Positions 14,192 to 23,064 of a stretch of 28,255 nt of DNA are shown piece by piece. The notes under the pieces were generated by a model that saw only the letters and a program-made list of their open reading frames with translations, made no database searches and was not told where the DNA came from. Numbering within the stretch: position 1 is the first letter of the stretch; each line of letters starts with the position of its first letter. The translations under genes were made by a program, and so were the position numbers. Origin of the DNA: an uncultured Lachnospiraceae bacterium (lineage in GTDB: Bacteria > Bacillota > Clostridia > Lachnospirales > Lachnospiraceae); NCBI GenBank assembly GCA_910588405.1, contig CAJUPT010000049.1:1-28255 (forward strand). Reading direction: 5' to 3'.

Positions 14192-16597
14192 ATGGTGTCA
14201 AAACTAAGAATTCTACTCATCCACAACTACTACAAACTCCCCGGTGGGGAGGATACGGTTGTGGAAAATGAAAAGAGGCTTTTGGAGGAGCAGGGATATT
14301 TTGTCTGTTTGTATACCAGAAGCAACAGTGAGATGGATGGTTTTTCAGCCTGGCGGAAATTGCTGCTGCCTCTGACGGCGGTGTTTTCTCTTCGGACCTA
14401 TCGTGAGGTCAAAAAGCTGATCAGGGAACAGCAGATCGACATTGTCCATGTGCACAATACCCTTGCGCTTATCAGTCCCTCGGTGTACTATGCGGCTTTG
14501 TGCTGTGGGAGGCCGGTGGTGCAGACCCTTCATAATTACAGACTGATTTGTCCGAACGGTTTATTGTATCGTGACGGGCATATTTGCGAGGAATGTATTA
14601 AAAAGGGCTATCGCTGTGCGGTGATGCATGCCTGCTACAGAAATTCCCGGCTTCAGACTATGACCAGTGTTTTGGCGTTAAAGGTGCATAGACTTTTGGG
14701 AGTATATAATCGGTTGAACCTGATCTGTCTGACAGACTTTCAAAAAAGAAAGATAGAGCAGCGTTTTCCGAAAGCCCGGATATTTGTAAAACCTAATTTT
14801 ACTGACCACATAGACGATCAAACATGCTATACACAAAATTTGGAAGCCGCCCCTTATATTTATGTGGGTAGAATGGAAAAAAATAAGGGGATTTGGGTGC
14901 TTTTAAAAGCGTTTGAGCAATTAGAGGACGTCCCCTTATTGCTGGTTGGAACAGGGCCGGAAGAAAAGAAAATCAAGAGATATTTAGAGAGGAAAAGTTT
15001 GAAACAGGTGCGATACTGCGGATTTCAGGAGAAGGAATGGATTATGAAGCAGTTAAAAAGTGCTAAAGCTTTGATCTTGCCTTCTCAGTGTTATGAGACC
15101 TTTGGTATGACCGTAGTCGAGAGCTTTTCCTGTAAAACGCCTGTTATTATCTCGGATATAGAGGTTCTGGCGGAGGCGGTGAGGGAGCATGGCGCAGGGC
15201 TTGTATTTCGGCATGATTCCCCGGCAGATTTATGTGAAAAGGTTCTTGAAATAGAGAGAAACTCTGATTTTGCAAGGCAGGCGGGAATATGCGCATATCA
15301 GGCATGGGAGGAGTGTTATGGCTCTGAAGGCAATCTGCACCGCTTAGAGGAAATATATTTTGATGCTTCGCGAAAAATAAAAGAGAAGGAGAAGAGAGAG
15401 GGGAAAAGTGAGAAGAATAAGAAGAGGAATGGGCGCAGATGTAAACGAGTTGTAATTATTACAAATATACCGTCCCCTTACCGGGTTGATTTTTTCGATT
15501 ATCTGCAGCGGCATACTCATATATATGAGATTCATATTCTATACGCGGCGCACAATGAGGAAAACCGTAGCTGGGAAATTGAAGAGGATAAGATGCGGAA
15601 CAGCCATTTTCCGGATTCTTATACGATTCGGATTCCATATCGGTTTGATACGAAATATATTCATATTTCGAAGGGTGCTACCAGAATTCTAAAGGAACTG
15701 CAGCCGGCCATTGTGGTGGGGGCGGAGTATAATCCGACGGCGCTGCAGGCATTAAGATACTGTCTGAAAAAAGGAATTCCCTATATCAGCTGGACGGATG
15801 GAACGCTGCATTCGGAGCGGGGGATTAACTGGCTTCAAAGGCGTCTGCGCAGCTATGTAGTCGGACATGCGTCTGCGTATATTGCCAGCAGCACAAAGGC
15901 AAGGGAGGCGCAGCTGGCCTATGGTGCAGATGCTGAGAGATGCTTTATCAGTTTTCTGACAGTAGATCTGGAAAAATATATGGTTGGGAGAACGGGTGGA
16001 AAAAAGGATACGGTGCTAAAAAACAATGCTGGCGCAGAAAGCGTAAAGCATGCAGGGGGAGAAAAGCAGATTCTCTGTGTTGGAAGTCTGATCGAACGGA
16101 AAGGCGTGGACCTGCTGCTGGAAGCCGTGAAAGGAATCCGGGAGGATTTCATTCTTGCCCTGGCTGGCTCCGGGCCTGAAGAAAATCATTTAAGAAAGCT
16201 TGCCCGGGAGCTGGGGATCGAAGATCGCGTGAAATTTCTGGGCTTTTTGTCACGGGAGGAATTAAAAAAGGAATATGCAAAAAGTGTGGTTTTTGTTCTT
16301 CCTACCCGACAGGACTGTTTTGCTTTGGTGATACTGGAGGCGATGTGCGCGGGGCTTCCTGTCGTATGTTCACGGTATGCGGATGGCGCATATGATCTGG
16401 TGGAGGATGGGAAAAACGGCTATATTGTTGATCCCTATGACAAAGAGCAGCTTTGCGGATGTATCCGGGCGCTTTTGCATGATGAGAAGCTGGCCGGAAG
16501 AATGGGAGAGTATTCTCAGCATATTTTAGATCGATTCAGTTTTGCCCAGGTGAGCAAAGGGTTTTGGGATGCGTTTGCTTATGTGGAGGAGAAGTGA
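14192..16597 (+). CDS. Double-headed glycosyltransferase: two GT4 domains fused in tandem
   Basis: At 801 aa this is twice the usual GT4 length. Residues 1-395 form a complete GT4: an N-terminal His-Asn-Tyr-Tyr...Pro-Gly-Gly-Glu-Asp acceptor loop, and a Glu-x7-Glu motif at Glu302/Glu310. A Lys/Glu/Arg-rich linker (about 394-412) is coded by a purine-rich tract (15372-15433). Residues 413-801 form a second complete GT4: Thr-Asn-Ile-Pro-Ser-Pro-Tyr-Arg near its start, Gly-Ser-Leu-Ile-Glu-Arg-Lys-Gly in the donor domain, and an x7 motif with Asp708 in place of the first Glu and Glu716 intact. Two successive sugars of the repeat unit could be added by one polypeptide. No in-frame ATG is seen at the junction. 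AAAGGA (14182-14187) lies 4 nt before the start. G+C content is higher than in the preceding genes. Confidence 0.9.
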   Translation: MVSKLRILLIHNYYKLPGGEDTVVENEKRLLEEQGYFVCLYTRSNSEMDGFSAWRKLLLPLTAVFSLRTYREVKKLIREQQIDIVHVHNTLALISPSVYYAALCCGRPVVQTLHNYRLICPNGLLYRDGHICEECIKKGYRCAVMHACYRNSRLQTMTSVLALKVHRLLGVYNRLNLICLTDFQKRKIEQRFPKARIFVKPNFTDHIDDQTCYTQNLEAAPYIYVGRMEKNKGIWVLLKAFEQLEDVPLLLVGTGPEEKKIKRYLERKSLKQVRYCGFQEKEWIMKQLKSAKALILPSQCYETFGMTVVESFSCKTPVIISDIEVLAEAVREHGAGLVFRHDSPADLCEKVLEIERNSDFARQAGICAYQAWEECYGSEGNLHRLEEIYFDASRKIKEKEKREGKSEKNKKRNGRRCKRVVIITNIPSPYRVDFFDYLQRHTHIYEIHILYAAHNEENRSWEIEEDKMRNSHFPDSYTIRIPYRFDTKYIHISKGATRILKELQPAIVVGAEYNPTALQALRYCLKKGIPYISWTDGTLHSERGINWLQRRLRSYVVGHASAYIASSTKAREAQLAYGADAERCFISFLTVDLEKYMVGRTGGKKDTVLKNNAGAESVKHAGGEKQILCVGSLIERKGVDLLLEAVKGIREDFILALAGSGPEENHLRKLARELGIEDRVKFLGFLSREELKKEYAKSVVFVLPTRQDCFALVILEAMCAGLPVVCSRYADGAYDLVEDGKNGYIVDPYDKEQLCGCIRALLHDEKLAGRMGEYSQHILDRFSFAQVSKGFWDAFAYVEEK

Positions 16598-16710
16598 GGC
16601 TGTGAGTATAATATGGAAGCTCATGGAATGCGTAGAGTGCGAATGCCGATGCGCATATATTTGGCAAATCCTTTAAAGCGTTTTTGCGAGGCTTTGTACG
16701 GAGATCGAAA

Positions 16711-18444
16711 ATGAATGAAAAGACAATGTTTACAAAATTGAATAAAAAAATCGTAATCAGTACATTGGCGCTGCTTTCTGTGATAGGGTCCGTTTTCAAA
16801 ATATTTGTCGGTTTTGACATAGACGAAGCGTTTATCATTGTGCAGGGCTGCCGGCTATACCAGGGGGAAGTATTGTTTGCGGATATGTGGGAGATTTACC
16901 AGACATCGGCAATTTTTCTGACGCCGCTTATTTCATTTTGGGGGAGGGTACACGGAAATATGGAGTATCTTGTCCTTTTTTTGCGGATTGCGGCGACTGT
17001 TGTGCATTTGGGAATTAGCATTTTATTATATTGCAATCTGAGAAAAAGGGGAGACAAATGTCTGGCTTTTTTGTTGACCTGTATGTATTTTAATTTCCTG
17101 CCGCGATGGACTATGAATTTCGAATATGGAAACCTGCTTATATGGTTTTTAACCCTGCATTACATTTTTTTAGATGATTGCGTGAGGAAAAAGGTCAGTC
17201 AGCAGTCGGGCTGGAAGCTTTACGGCGTTTTTGCCGGACTGTTTTTTGCCGGAGCTGTGTTGGCTTATCCGACGGCATTGTTAATTTATGTAGTTTATAT
17301 TGCGGTACTCCCTATAATCTGTAAATATTTTAAAAATTCTGCAGCTGTACTGAAAATGTTTTTATGGTTCAGTATTGGCTGTCTGATTGCGGCGCTTGTA
17401 TTTTTCGCTTATGTACTGAAAGGAATTACCCTGACAGAATTATATCATGTTTTGCCCTACATATTTTCAGACAGCTCACATTCCTATGGTTCGAAAATAT
17501 TTAATTATATCAGAGAACTGCCTGCAATTCTAGTGCGCGCAGCGGCGATCGGGTTGCCTGCGGGAGCATGCAGTTTTCTCTTGGAAAAGATGAGCGGGAA
17601 AATTGTGGGGAAACGAATGGTATACAGATGGCTTTGTCTCTGGAATGTATTTTATGTGTTGTTCATCTGGGTCTGTAATCTGCTTGGAAGAAAATCCGGT
17701 CCTTTTGGTCTCCAGACCAGATATCTGGTGTTGTTTCTTTCAAATATATTCTTTCTGCGCTGTTTATCTGAAAAAGATAAAAGAAGAAATTGTTTTGTCT
17801 GGTATACAGCTTTTTTGGCATATGTATCTGTGCTGTGCGCCAGCAACATGGCTTTGGAGGTCAACGCCAGCTTTTTGATTTTAGGGATATTGGCTTCTAT
17901 GGATGCCCTTTATCTGGCGGGAAGAAAGATAGAAGGAATGGCTTTAACAGCTTTTTTGACGCTGGTAGTATTGGCAGCGGGGTCAATTTACACGAAAGGA
18001 TTTTTGGTGAGAGTTACGGGTACAGGGCCGGCTACGCTTATGGAAAAACGAGTTGCAATGTCGGAGGGTCCCTTGAAAGGAATTTTTATTTATGAAGCAG
18101 ATCGAAATGATTATTTAGAAAAGGCGGAGGCAATAGGAAAGAATACGTCCGTAGACGATAGATTATTATATTTAAGCTGGGATGCGCTGGGAAATTTATA
18201 TACCCCAGGGAAGTTTACATCGGTCACATGCCATGGGTCAACACATTATGATCAGCAGTGGGTGGATTATTATGAGAAATTTGCGCATTCGTTGCCCACA
18301 GTCATAGCCGGTGACATGGAGAAAACGGGAACTCCGGAACAGTTTATGGAGAATATGCCTTTTGGCGTCTGGATGAAAAAATACTATGATGTGGAACAGG
18401 CGACGGAGGCCGGCGGCGTGTGGTTTGTCAGGAGGTTAAAGTGA
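16711..18444 (+). CDS. Polytopic membrane protein, putative GT-C glycosyltransferase
   Basis: The 577-aa protein has about ten to eleven hydrophobic helices. Just after the first helix it has Phe-Asp-Ile-Asp-Glu-Ala-Phe (Asp36, Asp38, Glu39), followed by Leu-Phe-Ala-Asp-Met-Trp-Glu, the acidic first-loop pattern of GT-C enzymes that use lipid-phosphate-linked sugars. The C-terminal 140 residues form a hydrophilic domain. The inferred role is adding a side-chain sugar outside the cytoplasmic membrane; the donor is unknown and no defined GT-C family is assigned. Start: the frame opens at a TTG (16684), but GGAG (16700-16703) is 7 nt before ATG 16711. The stop overlaps the next gene's GTG. A lone TATAAT at 16607-16612 in the preceding 113-nt gap lacks a convincing -35. 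Confidence 0.65.
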   Translation: MNEKTMFTKLNKKIVISTLALLSVIGSVFKIFVGFDIDEAFIIVQGCRLYQGEVLFADMWEIYQTSAIFLTPLISFWGRVHGNMEYLVLFLRIAATVVHLGISILLYCNLRKRGDKCLAFLLTCMYFNFLPRWTMNFEYGNLLIWFLTLHYIFLDDCVRKKVSQQSGWKLYGVFAGLFFAGAVLAYPTALLIYVVYIAVLPIICKYFKNSAAVLKMFLWFSIGCLIAALVFFAYVLKGITLTELYHVLPYIFSDSSHSYGSKIFNYIRELPAILVRAAAIGLPAGACSFLLEKMSGKIVGKRMVYRWLCLWNVFYVLFIWVCNLLGRKSGPFGLQTRYLVLFLSNIFFLRCLSEKDKRRNCFVWYTAFLAYVSVLCASNMALEVNASFLILGILASMDALYLAGRKIEGMALTAFLTLVVLAAGSIYTKGFLVRVTGTGPATLMEKRVAMSEGPLKGIFIYEADRNDYLEKAEAIGKNTSVDDRLLYLSWDALGNLYTPGKFTSVTCHGSTHYDQQWVDYYEKFAHSLPTVIAGDMEKTGTPEQFMENMPFGVWMKKYYDVEQATEAGGVWFVRRLK

Positions 18445-19181
18445 AAAGTTTGATCATTCCGAAGTGTGATATTTTGGGCGTTCGGATTGCGGCGGTCAAT
18501 ATGAAAACGGCGCTGCGTTTTATTAGAGGAAATTTGAAATCTCTCCGGGGGAAATATATTTGCATTTCCAATGTTCATACGACGGTTATGAGCTATGAGG
18601 ATAAGACTTATCGCAGAATCCAGAACGAAGCGGTTCTGGCGCTGCCTGACGGGAAGCCCCTTTCGGTGGTCTGTAAAAAAAAGGGTTTCCCGGATGCCGG
18701 CCGGGTGACGGGGCCGGATCTGATGGGGGAGATTTTTAAATGTTCTTGCAAGCATGGCTATACGCATTATTTTTACGGCAGTACGCCGGAGACGCTGGAG
18801 CGGCTGAAGGAACGGCTGGAAGCGGAATATCAGCTTCCCATTGCGGGAATGTACGCGCCGCCATTCCGGGAGCTGACGAAGGAAGAAGACAGACAGGTCG
18901 TCGAGCAGATCAACCGGGCGCAGCCGGATTTTGTCTGGGTTGGTCTTGGCGCGCCGAAGCAGGAGCGGTGGATGTACGGACATCGGGATAAGGTGCAGGG
19001 GCTGATGATCGGGGTAGGCGCCGGCTTCGATTACTTTGCGGGGAATATCAAAAGGGCGCCGCTATGGATGCAAAAATACAGTCTGGAATGGCTGTACCGG
19101 CTTTTGCAGGACCCGAGACGACTGTTTAAGAGGTATTTGGTGACGAATACGAAGTTTTTGTATTGGATGATTGCCAAATAA
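18441..19181 (+). CDS. WecG/TagA/CpsF-family glycosyltransferase (GT26)
   Basis: The 246-aa protein carries the GT26 landmarks: Ala-Leu-Pro-Asp-Gly-Lys-Pro-Leu with the conserved Asp, Gly-Arg-Val-Thr-Gly-Pro-Asp-Leu-Met, Val-Trp-Val-Gly-Leu-Gly-Ala-Pro-Lys-Gln-Glu, and the C-terminal Gly-Val-Gly-Ala-Gly-Phe-Asp-Tyr-Phe-Ala-Gly and Arg-Ala-Pro-Leu-Trp segments. Family members transfer ManNAc, glucuronate or similar sugars from UDP donors to membrane-lipid-linked acceptors. Start: AGGAGG (18430-18435) is 5 nt before GTG 18441, which overlaps the preceding TGA as GTGA, so this replaces an in-frame GTG at 18420. It appears to be the last gene of the polysaccharide locus. No clear terminator follows. 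Confidence 0.9.
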   Translation: MKSLIIPKCDILGVRIAAVNMKTALRFIRGNLKSLRGKYICISNVHTTVMSYEDKTYRRIQNEAVLALPDGKPLSVVCKKKGFPDAGRVTGPDLMGEIFKCSCKHGYTHYFYGSTPETLERLKERLEAEYQLPIAGMYAPPFRELTKEEDRQVVEQINRAQPDFVWVGLGAPKQERWMYGHRDKVQGLMIGVGAGFDYFAGNIKRAPLWMQKYSLEWLYRLLQDPRRLFKRYLVTNTKFLYWMIAK

Positions 19182-19209
19182 TTTGGTGGATTTTATCAAA
19201 TGATTCATA

Positions 19210-19215
19210 TATAAT
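19210..19215 (+). promoter_or_regulatory. Possible -10 of the Wadjet operon
   Basis: A perfect TATAAT lies 29 nt after the WecG-family stop codon. The sequence 17 bp upstream (TGGATT) is a poor -35, so this is only a candidate. It would give a leader of roughly 130 nt to the preferred jetD start. Confidence 0.3.
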
Positions 19216-19355
19216 GTAAATGAGAAATAATACTGTTACAGCATATAGACGAGATTATGGCAACATTAGTTATGCAGTTTCAGGTTGATGAATTTTCCAA
19301 TCCGGTCATGTATTGTGACGCCGAGGAAAATGATGGAGATGATCAGGAGCCGGCC

Positions 19356-20369
19356 ATGAAACGAATATCTTTTGAAGACCTGGTGCGTAACCGCCGCCTT
19401 CCCACTTACGACCAGCAATACGCTTATATCATGGAGCTTTTGGAAGCCGGGCGGATCAAGCCGCTTCTGGCGTCGGGGAAAAATGGGAAGAAGCCGGCCC
19501 TTTATCGGGAGTATTGGCTGATTGAGGAGAAGGCGGATACGGCAGGATTAGAGGAAGAATTGAAGTATCAGCTGATTCCGGCTATCTCCATCGACTATTA
19601 TCTGAAGCATCTTAAGACCTACCGCGAGGAAAGACCCTGGGTGCTGATGCTGAACGCTTATCTGCGGGATGAGCGGGGGAAACTTCGGCATGGGGAGTCT
19701 GTCAATGAGAGAAGCTTTGAAATTTGGAACCGGGAAAAGTTTCTGTCAAGGGAGCAGGGAAAGCGGATCTTGAAGCACTGCGGTCTGGAACCGGAAGCCT
19801 TGAATATGTTTGAGACGTCGGAGCCGATGGCTTATTATTCGCATACCCGGAAGGTGCCGCAGAATTTGCTGATCCTGGAAAATAAGGATACCTTTTACAG
19901 TATGCGGCGACAGCTTTTGAAACAGTCGGAAAGGGCGGGTAAGCAGCCGGATGAGTTTGGCGTATTGCTTGGAACAGAGATTGGAACGCTGATTTACGGG
20001 GCGGGGAAAGGGATTCTGCGCTCTTTTCAGGATTTCAGCCTGTGTGTGGAGCCGTATATGACGGATAAACGGAACCGGATTTATTATTTCGGCGATCTGG
20101 ATTATGAGGGAATTGGTATTTACGAAAATCTGGCTAAACTGTGTCAGGAACATCAGGAGATTATTCCTTTTCAGCCTGCCTATCAGGCGATGCTCGAAAA
20201 GGCGGCGGGGGTAAAGGCGCTGCCGGATACAAAGGAGCGGCAGAACCGGAATATCGGGCATTTGTTTTTTGACTGGTTTCCGGAGGAGACGGTCAGTCAG
20301 ATGAAGCAGATTTTGTCGGAGGGGAAGTATATTCCCCAGGAGATATTGAATATTTTGGATTTTATGTGA
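19356..20369 (+). CDS. jetD: Wadjet protein JetD, Toprim-type nuclease subunit
   Basis: JetD is the Wadjet nuclease that cuts DNA held by the JetABC condensin-like motor. The C-terminal half shows the Toprim core: Leu-Leu-Ile-Leu-Glu-Asn-Lys-Asp (Glu175 by this start) and Tyr-Phe-Gly-Asp-Leu-Asp-Tyr-Glu-Gly (Asp247, Asp249), matching the metal-binding residues. The N-terminal part (Phe-Glu-Asp-Leu-Val-Arg-Asn-Arg-Arg-Leu-Pro) is a likely winged-helix/arm region. Start: AGGAG (19345-19349) is 6 nt before ATG 19356, giving 337 aa. The frame stays open to ATG 19257, which would add 33 acidic residues but lacks a good ribosome binding site. It comes first in the cassette, unlike type I (jetABCD). 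jetA follows after 23 nt. Confidence 0.85.
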   Translation: MKRISFEDLVRNRRLPTYDQQYAYIMELLEAGRIKPLLASGKNGKKPALYREYWLIEEKADTAGLEEELKYQLIPAISIDYYLKHLKTYREERPWVLMLNAYLRDERGKLRHGESVNERSFEIWNREKFLSREQGKRILKHCGLEPEALNMFETSEPMAYYSHTRKVPQNLLILENKDTFYSMRRQLLKQSERAGKQPDEFGVLLGTEIGTLIYGAGKGILRSFQDFSLCVEPYMTDKRNRIYYFGDLDYEGIGIYENLAKLCQEHQEIIPFQPAYQAMLEKAAGVKALPDTKERQNRNIGHLFFDWFPEETVSQMKQILSEGKYIPQEILNILDFM

Positions 20370-20392
20370 AATAGAACGAAAGAAGGCGCCGG

Positions 20393-22027
20393 ATGCAATA
20401 CGATTTTTTAAAGCACTTTCCCAAACGAATGAAGAGTGTGGGTCTTTATGGGGTGTTGTTACAAAACAGCATTCAGAAGACTACCTGGAAGCAGTATGGC
20501 TTCTTAAAAAGCGACGAACAGATCAATATGATTTTTTCCGTGCTGTTATATATTATGGAGCAGTCCCTGAAAGAAGAGAATTGTACGATGGACGATATCG
20601 GCGCTTATATAGACACGGTGAATGTACAACATTTCGGCAAAAGCATGAACTATGATGCGTGCAAGCAGCTGGGGGATTTTATTGTCAATGTGATCCTCTC
20701 CAACGAAGGAAAGGCGATGTATTTTGACGGCTTCGATTTTGAGCGGAACGAATATCAGACCATGCACATCAGCTATGTGGCAAATAAGATTGTCTACATC
20801 GAACAGGAATTCAGGCGCACCTCTTATTATCTGACCGACGACGGCTACAATCTGCTGCTTTCCACCCTGGAAATTGAAAATAATATGAAGCTGACCATCC
20901 ACGAGATGATCTTTCAGATGCATCTGGAAAAGCAGAGCTATGACAAGGCTGTGGATGAGATTAAAAACGTATTTAATTTGCTGCGTGTCCAGCTGCAGAA
21001 AATCCAGGAGGCCATGGGAAAAATCCGCAGGAATGCGCTGAACTATTCGGTGCGGGATTATGAGGAAATTCTTCTGGAAAATCTGGAAACCATCGGCGAC
21101 ACGAAGCAGAAGTTCCAGAACTACCGGGATATGGTCAGAAGCAGAGCGAAGGAGCTGGAAGAGAAAAATATCAATATCAGGCAGTTAAGCCCCCAGGAGG
21201 ATGAAAATCTGAATCATCTGCGGCAGATTGAGGGGTATCTGAACCGGACCATTGACGAACATCAGAAGATCTTGAACAACCATTTTGATCTGAAAGCGCT
21301 TTATACGAGAGAGTTAGAACAGCTGTCCCAGATGTCGCTGATCCGGCGGTTTCTTTTGCGCAGTGAATTATACGATAAGGTGTTGGAGAATTCGGCGGCG
21401 CTGAGTAAACTGGATTATTTTCTGCGGCCTTTGTTTAACCAGGACGCGGAGAAAGCCTATAACCTGAACAAGGCGTTTCAGCTGCAAAGGCCGGTGGGAA
21501 AACGGGAGGAGGCAGACAGCGAGGAGCTGTTTGATTTTGACGAGGAGGAATGGCGCAGGGAGCAGGATCGGCTTAGAAGGGAAAAGCTGAAAAAGTATGA
21601 GGACAGTTTAAACGGTATTTTGGCCTGTGCGGCGGAAAAGGAAAAAGGAGAGATTTCTCTGTCGGAACTGGGGGAAAGGATTCATGGAGATGGTGAGGAA
21701 CAGAGCCGGCTGATTCCCAGCGTGGAGATTTTTAAGGAAATTATGGTGGAGCTGATCAAAAACCGGGAGATCGATCTGGCGGCTTTAAAGAGAGAGCGCA
21801 GTGAATATATCCAGGAAAAGCCGGAGGAATTTCAGCTCAATGAGATGCTTCTGCATCTTGTGGAGGCATATCCCGAAAATCAGGACATTCGGAAGATAGA
21901 GGTTTACCGTATAGACGGCGGAGGAACGGTGATATTCCAGGGAGTGCCGGATGAGAATGGCAGAAGGAGAAGCATTCGGTGCTCCGATGTGCTGCTGCGG
22001 GTGGTGAAAGAAAAATCAACAAAGTAA
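20393..22027 (+). CDS. jetA: Wadjet protein JetA, kleisin-like condensin subunit
   Basis: The 544-aa soluble protein lies between the Toprim protein and two genes that fit JetB and JetC, which identifies it as JetA, the kleisin-like (MukF/MksF-related) subunit that bridges the SMC heads. I see no catalytic motif. The N-terminal 150 residues look winged-helix-like. The middle (about 190-330) is long, charged and helical with heptad character, followed by an acidic stretch (Glu-Glu-Leu-Phe-Asp-Phe-Asp-Glu-Glu-Glu near 380). The C-terminal domain is compact. The family resembles the JetA of clostridial, probably type III-like, Wadjets; that subtype is my inference. AAGG lies about 8 nt upstream. 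A 197-nt gap separates it from jetB. Confidence 0.8.
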   Translation: MQYDFLKHFPKRMKSVGLYGVLLQNSIQKTTWKQYGFLKSDEQINMIFSVLLYIMEQSLKEENCTMDDIGAYIDTVNVQHFGKSMNYDACKQLGDFIVNVILSNEGKAMYFDGFDFERNEYQTMHISYVANKIVYIEQEFRRTSYYLTDDGYNLLLSTLEIENNMKLTIHEMIFQMHLEKQSYDKAVDEIKNVFNLLRVQLQKIQEAMGKIRRNALNYSVRDYEEILLENLETIGDTKQKFQNYRDMVRSRAKELEEKNINIRQLSPQEDENLNHLRQIEGYLNRTIDEHQKILNNHFDLKALYTRELEQLSQMSLIRRFLLRSELYDKVLENSAALSKLDYFLRPLFNQDAEKAYNLNKAFQLQRPVGKREEADSEELFDFDEEEWRREQDRLRREKLKKYEDSLNGILACAAEKEKGEISLSELGERIHGDGEEQSRLIPSVEIFKEIMVELIKNREIDLAALKRERSEYIQEKPEEFQLNEMLLHLVEAYPENQDIRKIEVYRIDGGGTVIFQGVPDENGRRRSIRCSDVLLRVVKEKSTK

Positions 22028-22224
22028 ATACTCATGCCGGCGATACCGGTTCCATCATAAATGAAGGGAGTTTCTTTTGAGGCTCCGGTGGATGCATAGA
22101 AAATGGGTATGGAATAAATATGGTAAATAACAGGAAGTGTACAATCTATCATCGAGACATCCCTTCTATGGCAGCGGCTGCTGGGTTATGAGATGAATCG
22201 ACAGTTATGTAACAGGAGAATATC
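22028..22224. other. 197-nt gap inside the Wadjet operon
   Basis: No gene is recognised here, although the other cassette junctions are 23 nt (jetD-jetA) and an 8-nt overlap (jetB-jetC). Short fragments in two + strand frames and one - strand frame (extending into jetA to 22152) look somewhat coding-like but match nothing I know. No promoter or terminator is convincing. AGGAG (22213-22217) serves jetB. It may be a scar of a lost gene. Confidence 0.5.
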
Positions 22225-23064
22225 ATGGCATATGAATTGGAAACAGTGAGGACGAGCCAGGAAATTTTTTATTACCTTTTGGAGCATCATGAGCTGCGTG
22301 AGGAAGAGGAAGGGCAGCTGTATAAAGCCTACACAGAGCAGGAGGAAGTTCAGAACCTGGTCAAGTCTCAGGGGGAGATCGCCGGCAGCAATATTGACCG
22401 TTATGGAAATGTAATCTATCTGATTCCGAAAGAGGACAATGATTTTCTGGGCTTTTCCAAAGCGCAGCTGAAAAGCGTGCTGTGCAAGTCAGGAGCCACG
22501 GACAAGGATTACTATCTGTCCCAGTTTGTGATTCTGACGCTGCTGGTGGAATTTTACGACGGACAGGGAAGCAGCAGCAAAGCCCGGGAGTATATCCGGG
22601 TGGGGGAGCTGCAAAACTGTATTTCCAGCCGACTGAAAGAAGGGGCGGACCGGCAGGCCGAGGCCGAAGCGGCGGATGAAGACGCGATGAGGAAGGAGCG
22701 GGCAGGGACGGAGAACGAACAGGACAGAGCGGCGAACAACCGGAAAGGAACGATAAAAGGGCAGGATGGAGCAGTGAAGAAGCCAGGCGCAAAAACCCGG
22801 GAGGGAATCGCTTTCACAGATATGATGCAGGCATATGAAGCGCTGCGCTCCGACGATAAAGGTTCCCGGGCAAAAACCACAAAAGAAGGGTTCCTCCACT
22901 CTATTCTGGTGTTTCTGGAAAAGCAGGGGCTGATCGAATATGTGGAGCAGGACGAGATGGTGAAGACGACGAAGAAGCTGGACAACTTTATGGACTGGAA
23001 CCTGCTGAACCAGAACAACTATAAACGGGTGATGCGCATACTGGGGGTGACGGAGGATGAGTAA
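22225..23064 (+). CDS. jetB: Wadjet protein JetB, KITE-like condensin subunit
   Basis: JetB proteins are the MukE-like (KITE) partners that pair with JetA to form the non-SMC part of the complex. This 279-aa protein sits immediately before the SMC gene, with an 8-nt overlap, and has two winged-helix-like parts: residues 1-138 and about 195-279 (ending Asn-Tyr-Lys-Arg-Val-Met-Arg-Ile-Leu-Gly). They are split by a highly charged, low-complexity stretch (about 140-192, rich in Ala, Glu, Arg, Lys and Gly) that is probably a disordered insert. The start has AGGAG (22213-22217) 7 nt upstream. Assignment rests on position, size and fold impression rather than a conserved motif. Confidence 0.75.
   Translation: MAYELETVRTSQEIFYYLLEHHELREEEEGQLYKAYTEQEEVQNLVKSQGEIAGSNIDRYGNVIYLIPKEDNDFLGFSKAQLKSVLCKSGATDKDYYLSQFVILTLLVEFYDGQGSSSKAREYIRVGELQNCISSRLKEGADRQAEAEAADEDAMRKERAGTENEQDRAANNRKGTIKGQDGAVKKPGAKTREGIAFTDMMQAYEALRSDDKGSRAKTTKEGFLHSILVFLEKQGLIEYVEQDEMVKTTKKLDNFMDWNLLNQNNYKRVMRILGVTEDE

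Noticed and set aside
15429..15455. Internal ATG with AGAGGA upstream as a separate start for the second GT4 domain
   Set aside because: The ATG at 15429 is out of frame and meets a stop after eight codons.
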